From: Streptomyces sp. NBC_01723
Lineage (GTDB): Bacteria; Actinomycetota; Actinomycetes; Streptomycetales; Streptomycetaceae
Direction: 5' to 3'
DNA: 64,000 nt
NCBI RefSeq assembly: GCF_036246005.1
Contig: NZ_CP109171.1
Coordinates: 4,576,001-4,640,000 of the forward strand
This document shows, piece after piece, positions 54,030-61,873 of the stretch. The notes beneath the pieces were generated by a model. It saw only the letters and a program-made list of their open reading frames with translations. It was not told the origin of the DNA and did no database searches. Positions within the stretch are counted from its first letter, which is position 1. Every line of letters begins with the position of its first letter. Made by a program: the position numbers and the translations under genes.

Positions 54030-54770
54030 GTGCCCCGGACTGTTCTGCTCGCCGAAGACGACCGCGCCATCCGGCACGCCCTGGAGCGCGCCCTCACCCT
54101 GGAGGGGTACCGGGTCACCGCGGTCGCCGACGGCGTCGAGGCGCTGGCGCGGGCCCACCGCGGCCGGCCCGACGTCCTGGTGCTGGACGTGATGATGCCG
54201 GGCATCGACGGCCTCCAGGTCTGCCGGGAGCTGCGCGCCGAGGGTGACACCACCCCCATCCTGATGCTGACCGCGCTGGTGGAGACCGCCGACCGCATCG
54301 CGGGCCTGGACGCGGGCGCCGACGACTACGTGGTGAAGCCCTTCGACGTCGAGGAGGTCTTCGCCCGCCTGCGCGCCCTGCTGCGCCGCACGGACCGCGC
54401 GGACCCCGCCGAGCGCGCGGAGTACGACACCGACGACCGGACCGCGGCGCCCGAGGAGACGCCGGACGACCGGTACCCGGAGGCCGCCGGCCTGCGCATG
54501 GACCCGCGGGCCCGCCGCGCCTGGCGCGACGGACGCGAGCTGGAACTGACCCGCACCGAGTTCGAACTCCTCGAACTGCTGGTCCGCAACGCGGGCACCG
54601 TGCTCGACCACTCCACGATCTACGACCGCATCTGGGGCTACGACTTCGGTCCCGGCTCCAAGAACCTCGCCGTCTACGTCGGCTATCTGCGCCGCAAGCT
54701 CGACCAGCCGGGCGCCCCGCAGCTGATCCAGACCGTGCGCGGCGTGGGTTACGTCCTGCGGACCGACTGA
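54030..54770 (+). CDS. OmpR/MprA-type response regulator
   Basis: This is a 246-residue regulator. The receiver domain is residues 1-120 with the acidic pocket (AEDD near 8-11), the phosphorylated Asp53 in VLVLDVMMPG and Lys103 in YVVKPFD. The OmpR winged helix at 155-246 contains LTRTEFELLELLVRNAGTV and KNLAVYVGYLRRKLD. A Asp/Glu/Arg-rich linker of about 40 residues joins them. GTG 54030 is chosen, since the extended in-frame start has unrelated sequence. The sensor gene follows directly (stop codon next to GTG). Confidence 0.93.
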   Translation: MPRTVLLAEDDRAIRHALERALTLEGYRVTAVADGVEALARAHRGRPDVLVLDVMMPGIDGLQVCRELRAEGDTTPILMLTALVETADRIAGLDAGADDYVVKPFDVEEVFARLRALLRRTDRADPAERAEYDTDDRTAAPEETPDDRYPEAAGLRMDPRARRAWRDGRELELTRTEFELLELLVRNAGTVLDHSTIYDRIWGYDFGPGSKNLAVYVGYLRRKLDQPGAPQLIQTVRGVGYVLRTD

Positions 54771-56222
54771 GTGGGCGCCTCCCCGCTCGGGCGCCGGCCC
54801 CGGCTGCTGTCGCTGCGGACCACCTTCGCGGTGTCCTTCGCGACGATCACCGCCGTCGTCACGGTCCTCGTCGGAGGGCTGTCCTACAACGCGGCGGCCC
54901 GGCTGGTCCGGGTGGACCAGGAGTCCGTCTTCGAACAGGCCGCGCGGGACCTGCGGGCCGAGGTGCGCCGGCTGCGGCTGTCGCCGGGCGACTTCTCCTC
55001 CTCCGCGCCCGGCCACGACATCGTGCGCCCCGCCCGCACCGACGTGCAGGTCCTCGGGCCGGACGGCGCCGTCCTGGACCCGGCCGAGCCCCGGCTGCCG
55101 GTGACCGGCGCCGACCGGCGGGCCGCCGGTGCCGCCGAGGCCGGGCGGGTGGTCCAGCACGACGACGTCGACGTCGGCACCGACGTCTTCCGGGTGGCGA
55201 CCGTCTCCCTCGGCGGCGGCCGGGGCGCGGTGCAGGTGGCGCAGGAGTTCAGCGACACCGAGGACCTGCTGCGCGCCCTGCAGCGGCGGACGCTGGTCCT
55301 GATGGCGGCGGTGGTGCTCGCCGCGGGCCTGTCCGGCTGGTGGCTGGCCCGGCGCATCACCCGGCGTCTGGTGGTCCTCACCTCCGCCGCCGAGAACGTC
55401 GCCCGCACCCGCCGGCTCGGCGTCCCGGTCCCGGTCACCGGACCCGACGAGGTGGGGCGCCTCGGCCGCGCCTTCGACCTGATGCTGGGCCGCCTCGCCC
55501 AGTCGGAGGAGGACCAGCGGCGCCTGGTCCAGGACGCCGGGCACGAGCTGCGGACGCCGCTGACCTCGCTGCGGACCAACATCTCGCTGCTGCGCCGGAT
55601 CGACGAACTGCCGCCCGCCGCCCGGGAGGAACTCGTCGCCGACCTGGGCCAGGAGGCCCGGGAGCTGACCGACCTGGTCAACGAACTGGTCGAGCTGGCG
55701 GCCGGCCAGTCCGCGGGCGAGCCCCCGCAGCCGGTCGACCTGGCGGACCTCGCGTACGACGTGGCGGCGCTGGCCCGGCGCCGCACCGGCCGCGAGATCG
55801 ACGTACGTGTCCGCGGCGAGACCACGGCCGACGGGCGGCCCGCGATGCTGACCCGCGCGCTCTCCAACCTGGTCGAGAACGCGGCGAAGTTCGACCCGGA
55901 CGGCACCGGCCCCATCGAGGTGGCCGTCGCCGGACCCGCCCGGCCGGGCCCGATCCGCGTCGAGGTCCTCGACCGCGGCCCCGGCATCGCCGACGCCGAC
56001 CTGACCCGCGTCTTCGACCGCTTCTACCGCGCCGCCGACGCCCGCTCCCGGCCCGGTTCGGGCCTCGGCCTGTCCATCGTGCGCGAGGTCGCCCTGGCCC
56101 ACGGGGGCGCCCCGTTCGCGTACCGGCGGGACGGCGGCGGCACGGTGATCGGCTTCACCGTGGTCCCGTCGTCGGCGGGCGGCGCGGAGGACGCGGCGGG
56201 GCGGGCGGACCGGCACCCCTAG
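54771..56222 (+). CDS. sensor histidine kinase of the MprB type
   Basis: This is a 483-residue membrane kinase with two transmembrane segments (about 20-42 and 174-196) bounding an extracellular domain of about 130 residues. A HAMP domain follows (about 193-247), then HisKA with His258 in QDAGHELRTPLTSLRTNI, and the ATP-binding domain with N-box NLVENAAKFDPDG and G-box GSGLGLSIVREVALAHGG. With the regulator it would form an envelope-stress type two-component system. It starts with GTG directly after the regulator stop. Confidence 0.93.
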   Translation: MGASPLGRRPRLLSLRTTFAVSFATITAVVTVLVGGLSYNAAARLVRVDQESVFEQAARDLRAEVRRLRLSPGDFSSSAPGHDIVRPARTDVQVLGPDGAVLDPAEPRLPVTGADRRAAGAAEAGRVVQHDDVDVGTDVFRVATVSLGGGRGAVQVAQEFSDTEDLLRALQRRTLVLMAAVVLAAGLSGWWLARRITRRLVVLTSAAENVARTRRLGVPVPVTGPDEVGRLGRAFDLMLGRLAQSEEDQRRLVQDAGHELRTPLTSLRTNISLLRRIDELPPAAREELVADLGQEARELTDLVNELVELAAGQSAGEPPQPVDLADLAYDVAALARRRTGREIDVRVRGETTADGRPAMLTRALSNLVENAAKFDPDGTGPIEVAVAGPARPGPIRVEVLDRGPGIADADLTRVFDRFYRAADARSRPGSGLGLSIVREVALAHGGAPFAYRRDGGGTVIGFTVVPSSAGGAEDAAGRADRHP

Positions 56223-56228
56223 CTAGGT

Positions 56229-56257
56229 GCCCCTCCGGCGGATCATGCCGGTGGGGC
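56229..56257 (+). terminator. terminator after the two-component operon
   Basis: The stem GCCCC-T-CCGGC pairs with GCCGG-T-GGGGC around a 7-nt loop, 7 nt after the kinase stop. No T-tract is present. Confidence 0.65.
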
Positions 56258-56383
56258 GCTGCGGCTCTCCTGCGACCCGATCCGCCGGACAGGCCCTGGG
56301 CCCACGGCGCCGGAAGCGCTTCGGAAGCGGATCGCCGCTGGTGCCGGAAGCGGGCGCGCTGGTGCGCTGGGCCCATGCCGACG

Positions 56384-57811
56384 TCACCGGTGGCCCTGGG
56401 CCCCACCGCTGTCGCCGGCGCCGGCACCGGTGTCGCGGGTCCCGGTGCCGGCGCCGACGTCGGTGCCCGCCAGGCCCCAGGTGCGCAGAAAGGTGCCGAG
56501 GGCGGACAGGTCGGTGCGTTCGAGGTCGGCCGGGCGGATCACGACGCGCAGTTCGGGGGCGGTGGCCGGCTCCCGGCGGCAGTGCGCGGCGAAGCTCTCG
56601 ACGATCATGAAGAGCAGCTGGGTGCGGTCGAGTTCGACGATCCGGGCGAGGCCGGAGCCGATCAGGGGGATCGCGACCGGCTTGTACATGCCGTACCGGG
56701 CGACGGCCGGCCAGAGGGTGTCCAGGCTCGCCCGCAGGTCGGCCGGTCCGGAGCGGGCGACGAGGTCGTTGCCGAGCCGGGAGTAGGCCACGGCGAAGAC
56801 CCGGCGGCCGTCCACCGTGAGCGGCACGGTGGTGCCGAGCGGATAGCGGACCCGGCGGCCGCGCGGCTTGTCCTGGGGCCGCTCCGTGCGCAGCGGGGTC
56901 AGTCCCCGCAGCCCGGCCTGGATCCGGTCGTCGAGGAGCTTGCGCTCGCCGCCGAACAGCCGCTGCACCAGCTGCCCCTGCACGCTGTCCCGGCTGATCA
57001 CCAGGTCCTGTTCGGTGGCGGTGTCGAAGGTGTCGGTGAACCCGACCACCAGATTGGCGTCCTCCTGGTCGAACAGGTCGCCGCGCACCACGACCAGGTC
57101 TCCGGCGCCGGGGACGGGCTGACGCAGCAGTTCCTGCCCGTGCCGCTCCCGCAGCCGCGCCCGCAGCGAGCCGAGCAGCTCGGCGACGTCCTGGTCGTCC
57201 GGCCGCTCCCGGGCCATCTGCTGGGCGACCGGCAGGGCGAGGTCGTGCCGGCCCAGGTCCATCCGGCTGCGGATCAGCTGGCGGCGGGCCGTCTCGCGCA
57301 GCGCGAGCAGCCGTCGGACCAGCGGCCGGGCGAAGTCCTCGTCGCCCGCCTCGGCCAGGGGACGGCCGCGGACCAGGGCCAGCGCCGCCGCCAGCCGGTC
57401 GGCGGCCGACGCGGGCGCCGCGAGCAGCGCCGCGTTGACCAGGTCGGTGAACTCCGCGCAGTCCAGCTGCTCGGGCGTGAGCACCAGCCGGTACGCGGTC
57501 TCGGGCGCCGGTGCGGCCAGCAGCTGTTCGGTGCGCAGCACCCGGGCGCCGTCACCGTTCTGGGCGGGGTCGAGGGCGCGGCGCAGTTCGAGGACGCGCT
57601 TCTGCACCTCGTTGCGGTGCCGCCCGGACTGGTGCGGCTGCTCGCCGCCCACCGCCCACACGTCGCGGTGCAGCGTGCGGACCGGTACGGACTCTCCCTC
57701 CGCCGCCACCAGCCGGACCAGCAACCGTGTCGTCAACGGCGTCAACCGGGCCGGTTCGCCGTCGACTTCGAGACCTGCCGGGCCCAGGACCCTCACACGG
57801 ATGCGCGCCAT
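56384..57811 (-). CDS. SARP/BTAD-type regulator fused to a macro-like (ThsA_Macro/DUF6430-type) domain
   Basis: This is a 475-residue protein with an unusual layout. Residues 1-115 form an OmpR-like winged helix of the SARP kind (RIRVRVLGPAGLEVDG, LTPLTTRLLVRLVAAEGE, then NEVQKRVLELRRAL). Residues 115-225 form a bacterial transcriptional activator domain (BTAD; CAEFTDLVNAALLAAPAS, RRQLIRSRMDLGRHDLAL). From about 237 to 440 a macro-like domain follows: LVVVRGDLFDQEDANLVVGF, VQGQLVQRLFGG, LGTTVPLTVDGRRVFAVAYSRLG and IPLIGSGLARIVELDRTQL. Macro domains bind ADP-ribose-type ligands; this variety occurs in Thoeris ThsA effectors. The C-terminus is Gly/Thr-rich. ATG 57811 is chosen over 57856. It lies downstream of the TIR operon but past a strong terminator. 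Confidence 0.8.
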   Translation of the reverse strand: MARIRVRVLGPAGLEVDGEPARLTPLTTRLLVRLVAAEGESVPVRTLHRDVWAVGGEQPHQSGRHRNEVQKRVLELRRALDPAQNGDGARVLRTEQLLAAPAPETAYRLVLTPEQLDCAEFTDLVNAALLAAPASAADRLAAALALVRGRPLAEAGDEDFARPLVRRLLALRETARRQLIRSRMDLGRHDLALPVAQQMARERPDDQDVAELLGSLRARLRERHGQELLRQPVPGAGDLVVVRGDLFDQEDANLVVGFTDTFDTATEQDLVISRDSVQGQLVQRLFGGERKLLDDRIQAGLRGLTPLRTERPQDKPRGRRVRYPLGTTVPLTVDGRRVFAVAYSRLGNDLVARSGPADLRASLDTLWPAVARYGMYKPVAIPLIGSGLARIVELDRTQLLFMIVESFAAHCRREPATAPELRVVIRPADLERTDLSALGTFLRTWGLAGTDVGAGTGTRDTGAGAGDSGGAQGHR

Positions 57812-57971
57812 ACAAGTGGTCTCCACTCGTTTCGCCCTCTTCCGCCGAGTGGTCACGGGGGAGGTTTCGGCAGCGTATCAATTGTCCGTTTGGGGGAGTT
57901 GGGGATTCGGGCGGTTCGGGTGGCGCACCGGACCGGGTGGATCCGACTGAGGATGGCGGCGGGCAAGGGTC

Positions 57972-58016
57972 GGCCCCCGGGACGCGTTCCGACGTGCGGG
58001 ACGTGTCCCGGGGGCC
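57972..58016 (-). terminator. terminator at the end of the TIR operon
   Basis: A perfect 12-bp stem (GGCCCCCGGGAC and GTCCCGGGGGCC) lies 41 nt downstream of the TIR stop codon on the minus strand, with a GC-rich inner loop able to form a smaller hairpin. It would end the leftward operon before the SARP-macro gene. Confidence 0.8.
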
Positions 58017-58056
58017 GCCTGCGCCGGTCCCCCGAACGGCGCGCGGATCCGCCGGG

Positions 58057-58785
58057 CTACGGCCGGCGGTGGTAGGCGGACAGGTGCTGGAACGGGTAGG
58101 TGTGGCGCCAGTCCGAACCGGTGTCGTTGACCGTGCAGCCCGCCAGCTTCAGCCGTTCCACGATCTTGCCGAGTGCCGTCCCGGAGCCGTCGAACCGGAT
58201 GACGTTGCGCCCCGCGATGTCGGCGATCGGCCGCAGGCCGCCCACCTCGACGATCAGGGTGCGCTCGGGGTACGCCATCAGCACCATGCCCAGCTCGATC
58301 AGCACGTTCGGGCGCGGCTGGCACACGGGCCGGGTCTCGTACTCCGGCTCGTTGTGGCCCCGCAGGTCCCGGTGGAGGCTGACGACGTCGTCCGGGGTGA
58401 GCAGCACGAGCGCCGCCTGGGCCTGCGCCGGGGCGCCGGCGACCACGTCACCGAGGAAGGGGGACGCGTGGCCGGTCGCTCTGACCAGGTCCTCCCACTC
58501 CTTGGGGCGCAGGTCGAGCCGGCGCAGCAGCTCGAACATCTCCCGCCGCACCTGGTCGTCCCGGCCGTGCACGACGAAGACGCTCCGGGCCCGGTCGGCG
58601 TCCGAGGGCATCGGCACCGCGTTGCGCCGGACGCCGTCGGCGTACGGCGGCCCGGACGGTGCGGCCTGCACCGGGGAGTTGTCGCCGAACGTCTGGGTGC
58701 CGCCGTTGCCGACGCTCTGATTGCCCCCGAAGTTGTTGGTGCTGCCCTGGCCGAAGTCGTTGCCTTGGAACTTCTGGGCGCTCAT
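58057..58785 (-). CDS. TIR-like effector with N-terminal amyloid-like motif
   Basis: This is a 242-residue protein. Residues ~13-37 are an Asn/Gly/Gln-rich motif (QGSTNNFGGNQSVGN followed by GGTQTFGDNS) that occurs nearly unchanged at the C-terminus of the upstream gene product. After a Pro/Ala linker, residues 68-200 are a TIR-like nucleotide-hydrolase domain of the PF10137 kind: VFVVHGRDD (69-77), ALVLLTPDDV (125-134), and QPRPNVLIELGMVL (156-169) with the probable catalytic Glu164. Such domains cleave NAD+ in anti-phage systems. ATG 58785 overlaps the upstream stop (ATGA), so translation is coupled. Confidence 0.85.
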   Translation of the reverse strand: MSAQKFQGNDFGQGSTNNFGGNQSVGNGGTQTFGDNSPVQAAPSGPPYADGVRRNAVPMPSDADRARSVFVVHGRDDQVRREMFELLRRLDLRPKEWEDLVRATGHASPFLGDVVAGAPAQAQAALVLLTPDDVVSLHRDLRGHNEPEYETRPVCQPRPNVLIELGMVLMAYPERTLIVEVGGLRPIADIAGRNVIRFDGSGTALGKIVERLKLAGCTVNDTGSDWRHTYPFQHLSAYHRRP

Positions 58786-58894
58786 GCCGGTCGTGCCTCC
58801 CTGGTGATGCCGGAGTTGTTGCCGAAGGTCTGGGTGCCGTTGTTGCCGACGCTCTGGTTGCCGCCGAAGTTGTTGGTGCTGTTGGCCCCGAAGT
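58675..58894 (-). repeat. 83-bp direct repeat encoding the shared motif in two genes
   Basis: Two 83-bp copies (58675-58757 in the TIR gene and 58812-58894 in the upstream membrane-protein gene) are about 86 percent identical, counted by eye (12 differences), with a period of 137 bp. Both are read in the same frame relation and encode the Asn/Gly/Gln motif. Differences at 6 neighbouring positions near the left end account for half of the mismatches. Confidence 0.85.
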
Positions 58895-60359
58895 TCTGCT
58901 GGAGGATGTTGGTCTGGTTCGCTTCGTGCTCGCGGGTGTCGACGTCGTGGTCGCGCAGGAAGTCACCGACGATCTGGAGCAGGTGGCGCTCGATGATCTG
59001 GATGTACTTGATCGCGTCCGACTCCTGGAAGAAGTGGTGGAAGTCGTTGCCGGGCGCGAGTTCGCGGACGCTGGTGAGCGCGCCGCAGTCCACGGAGGTG
59101 AGCGCGTAGCGGCCGAGCCGGAACTCGCTGGTGTCGTTGGGCTGGCCCACCAGGGTGCGTACGGTGTCGGTGCCGAAGCGGCTGGGCAGCCGCTCGCGCA
59201 GCGGGTTGAAGACCAGGCGCAGCAGTTCGCCGGGCGCGCTGCGGGTCACGTCCCACGCGATGCGCAGCATGAGCCGGCCGTCGATGGCGGCGGGCAGCCG
59301 GTCGGCGAGGTGGAAGCTCTCCGGCACGGGACCGAGCACGTAGGTGTAGAACTCGGTGTGCAGGGTGCTGCCCTTGATGTCGAAGCCGATGAACACCGAG
59401 GTGACCAGCTCCTGCTGCCAGGCGCCGATGCGGATGCACAGGTACTCGCGCCGGGCGTCGTAGTCCTCCCGCCAGTGCTCGTCGCCGACCTCGGGGTCGG
59501 GCACGTCCAGGAGTACGGCGACGGAGTCGCTGCCCTCGGCCGTCCGGACCGCCTTGGTGAACCTGCGCCGGTCGACGGAGAGCAGCTGGACCCGGTCGCT
59601 GGGCGCGGGCTTGTCGCGCAGTTCGGAGAGCATCTGCTCGCTGACGCGCCCGGTGATGTCCTCGACGGTGAACGGGATGATCGGCTTGCGCTCGGCCGGG
59701 GCGTGGTCACCCGCGCCGTCGACCGGGCCGTGCTGGGCGGGGAAGTGCCCGTTGAGCAGGGAGGCCGGGCCGGTGAGCACACCGTTGCGGGACGTCGGAG
59801 CGCCCAGCAGCAGCTCGGCGTTGGCCCAGCGGCGGATGGAGCTCCCGGCACCGACGAACGGCTTGTAGCCGCCGTAGTAGACCGTGTCGGAGGCCTGCTG
59901 CCGGTTGATCTTGCCGACCAGCTCCGGGGTGAAGCGCGAGGTCATCGGGTAGGCGCCGTCGAATCCCGGGCGGCCCTCCGCCGCCGGCGCGAGGTGCTCG
60001 GCGAGGGTCTGGAGGATGGCCAGGCGGCGCAGGAACATCGTGGCCCAGGCGACCCAGAAGAACAGCAGCGCCGCACCTAGGCCGCTCAGCAGCCCCGTGG
60101 CGAACAGCAGTACGACGACGGCGGTGCCCGCGCCGAGGGCGGCCAGCTGGTTGCGGCGCAGGTTGTGGGCGGCGAGGGCGTGCGCGAGCACGGGTGCGGC
60201 GTCGTAGCCGTAGGAGGGGGCCACCATCCGGTAGGAGTGGGTCAGCAGCTCCCGGATCACCGCCTTGCGGTAGACGGGGTCGAGGTAGGTGCCGGCGCAG
60301 AGCAGGCGGGTCACGTTGCTGGTCGCGTCCGGCGGGGGCGGGGCGGCGTGGGTGGTCAT
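58782..60359 (-). CDS. two-span membrane protein with C-terminal amyloid-like motif (candidate receptor/scaffold)
   Basis: This is a 525-residue protein. Residues 1-70 are helical with LLCAGTYLDPVYRKAVIREL and SYGYDAAPVLAHALAAHNLRR. Two transmembrane helices follow (about 72-90 and 93-110; VVVLLFATGLLSGLGAALLFFW in part). A large cytoplasmic alpha/beta region (about 120-480) has no family that I recognise; it includes PFVGAGSSIRRWANAELLLG, LLSVDRRRFTKAVRTAEG and FIGFDIKGSTLHTEFYTYV (given singly). The last 40 residues carry the motif: ANSTNNFGGNQSVGNNG then TQTFGNNS. It overlaps the TIR gene by 4 nt and follows the upstream gene after 5 nt. ATG 60359 is chosen over the 60767 extension. In such systems the receptor carries the motif at one end and the effector at the other. 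Confidence 0.82.
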   Translation of the reverse strand: MTTHAAPPPPDATSNVTRLLCAGTYLDPVYRKAVIRELLTHSYRMVAPSYGYDAAPVLAHALAAHNLRRNQLAALGAGTAVVVLLFATGLLSGLGAALLFFWVAWATMFLRRLAILQTLAEHLAPAAEGRPGFDGAYPMTSRFTPELVGKINRQQASDTVYYGGYKPFVGAGSSIRRWANAELLLGAPTSRNGVLTGPASLLNGHFPAQHGPVDGAGDHAPAERKPIIPFTVEDITGRVSEQMLSELRDKPAPSDRVQLLSVDRRRFTKAVRTAEGSDSVAVLLDVPDPEVGDEHWREDYDARREYLCIRIGAWQQELVTSVFIGFDIKGSTLHTEFYTYVLGPVPESFHLADRLPAAIDGRLMLRIAWDVTRSAPGELLRLVFNPLRERLPSRFGTDTVRTLVGQPNDTSEFRLGRYALTSVDCGALTSVRELAPGNDFHHFFQESDAIKYIQIIERHLLQIVGDFLRDHDVDTREHEANQTNILQQNFGANSTNNFGGNQSVGNNGTQTFGNNSGITREARPA

Positions 60360-60364
60360 GGTCC

Positions 60365-61099
60365 TCAGTTCCCTTCCCGCATGTCCGCGGCGGTGATGAC
60401 GCCGTCGCTCACCGTGTAGGTGCCCTCGAAGGTGGCCGACGTGCCGTCGGTGTTCCAGGCCACGACGGTGACCGACACCTCGTCGCCGGTCGTCGAGTCC
60501 ACGGTGACGTCGTCGCGGTCGGTCGTCTCGAAGCCGGCGACGAAGTGGTCGTAGTCCGGGTCGAGGTTCTTGCCGCCCAGCTCCCAGGCGGTCGCGAAGT
60601 CGCGGTTGTTGATGGCCTCGAAGTACGCGGTCACCGTCGCCTCCGGCCCGTCCTCGCCGGTGAGGGCGGAGTCGTCGGAGGGGTCGTCCGTCGGGTCGTC
60701 GGTGGCGGTGCCGTCCGTGCCGTCGCCGTACGGGTCGTACGGCTCGTCGGTCGTGCCGTCGCCCCACAGGCCGGTGTCGTCGCCGGTCGTGCCGCCGGAG
60801 CCGTCGGGGTTGGTGCCGTCGTCGTACGTGCCGTCGTCGTAGGTGTCGCTTTCGGAGGTCCCGTCGTCCGAGGTGCCGGAACCCCAGTCGGGCAGCGCTC
60901 CGCTGCCGTAGAAGTCGTCGGTGGCGGGGGCCCCGTCGTCGCGGCCGGCCGTCGCGAGCACGACGGCCAGCACGACTATGAGGACGAACGGGATCGCGAT
61001 GACGGTCAGGGCCTGGTGGCGTACCTGGCCGGGCGTGAGTGCGAGGCTCGGCGCCGGGTAGGAACCACGGGCGCCGGGCGGAACGCGGGTATTACTCAT
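60365..61099 (-). CDS. single-span membrane protein with extracellular NTF2-like domain
   Basis: This is a 244-residue protein. A short cytoplasmic part (Pro/Gly/Ala-rich) is followed by a transmembrane helix near residues 31-52 (ALTVIAIPFVLIVVLAVVLA). Next is an outer linker rich in Asp, Gly and Thr (residues ~55-150, with repeats such as TYDDGTYDDGT). The C-terminal domain of about 95 residues has an NTF2-like pattern (ATVTAYFEAINNRDFATAWELGGKNL). It is the first gene of the leftward operon and probably reports an external or envelope signal to the next gene, which is only 5 nt away. ATG 61099 has TGAGGTG upstream. Confidence 0.82.
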   Translation of the reverse strand: MSNTRVPPGARGSYPAPSLALTPGQVRHQALTVIAIPFVLIVVLAVVLATAGRDDGAPATDDFYGSGALPDWGSGTSDDGTSESDTYDDGTYDDGTNPDGSGGTTGDDTGLWGDGTTDEPYDPYGDGTDGTATDDPTDDPSDDSALTGEDGPEATVTAYFEAINNRDFATAWELGGKNLDPDYDHFVAGFETTDRDDVTVDSTTGDEVSVTVVAWNTDGTSATFEGTYTVSDGVITAADMREGN

Positions 61100-61285
61100 C
61101 TGTCACCTCATTGCCGCCGGTATCCGGACGGGCGGATACGGCACGCGCCCCGAATGGGCCGATGTGCCTTGTGCATCGACCGATCCGATCAGGGCCGGCG
61201 CTTCCGGATCCAGATTTCTGGCGTTCCGATGCGCTTCCGATCGGCTTCCGGTATGGGGGAGGCGAGCGCTCCGACCTGGAGGGAA

Positions 61286-61306
61286 TATACCCCCTGGGGG
61301 TATAGT
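61286..61306 (+). promoter_or_regulatory. CsoR-type copper operator over the DUF4396 promoter
   Basis: TATACCCCCTGGGGGTATA (61286-61304) is a perfect 19-bp palindrome with the TACCCCC/GGGGGTA core bound by copper-sensing CsoR repressors. TATAGT (61301-61306) is a -10 element that the operator overlaps, so bound repressor would block RNA polymerase. No csoR gene lies in the window. Confidence 0.8.
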
Positions 61307-61348
61307 TGGCTCAAGTGACCGGGATACGCCGAGGAAGGGGAGAACGCC

Positions 61349-61807
61349 ATGGATCACATGGCCCACCACGCGTCCTGGGGGACCGCCGCCAGGGCGACGC
61401 TGCACTGCCTGACCGGCTGTGCCGTCGGCGAGATCCTCGGCATGGTCATCGGCACCGCCCTGGCCTGGGGAAACGCACCGACCATGGCGCTGGCGATCGC
61501 GCTCGCGTTCCTCTTCGGCTACTCCTTCACCCTGTTCTCGGTGGTGCGGGCCGGCCTCGACCTCAGGTCCGCGGTCAAGGTCGCGCTGGCCGCCGACACC
61601 GTCTCCATCGCGGTGATGGAGCTGGTCGACAACGGGATCATCGCCCTCACGCCGGGCGCCATGGACGCCCAGCTGTCGGACGGCCTGTTCTGGGGCGCCC
61701 TGCTCGGCGGGCTCGCCGTCGCCTTCGTGCTCACCACGCCGGTCAACAAGTGGATGATCGGCCGCGGCAAGGGGCACGCCGTCGCGCACGCCCACGCCCA
61801 CCACTGA
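61349..61807 (+). CDS. DUF4396 integral membrane protein, His-rich ends
   Basis: This is a 152-residue protein with about four helices (CLTGCAVGEILGMVIGTALAW, ALAIALAFLFGYSFTLFSVV, VALAADTVSIAVMELVDNG, LGGLAVAFVLTTPVNKWMI; quoted singly). The N-terminus (MDHMAHH) and C-terminus (GHAVAHAHAHH) are His/Met-rich, suited to copper binding. It starts at ATG 61349 with AAGGGGAG upstream. The copper operator 45-60 nt upstream and the DUF4396 family's usual company with copper resistance genes suggest a copper efflux or buffering role. Confidence 0.85.
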   Translation: MDHMAHHASWGTAARATLHCLTGCAVGEILGMVIGTALAWGNAPTMALAIALAFLFGYSFTLFSVVRAGLDLRSAVKVALAADTVSIAVMELVDNGIIALTPGAMDAQLSDGLFWGALLGGLAVAFVLTTPVNKWMIGRGKGHAVAHAHAHH

Positions 61808-61840
61808 GCCGCCCTGGCCCGTCCGCCGGCGCGTCGCAGG

Positions 61841-61868
61841 CCGGCCGCGTCCCTCACGGCGCGGCCGG
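61841..61868. terminator. terminator between the DUF4396 and antiporter genes
   Basis: Perfect 9-bp arms CCGGCCGCG and CGCGGCCGG surround a 10-nt loop. It lies between convergent genes. Confidence 0.75.
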
Positions 61869-61873
61869 TCTCG

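Noticed and set aside
56384..58056. SARP-macro gene as the fourth gene of the TIR operon
   Set aside because: A strong 12-bp-stem terminator lies between them (57972-58016), so co-transcription is doubtful, although a functional link is still likely.
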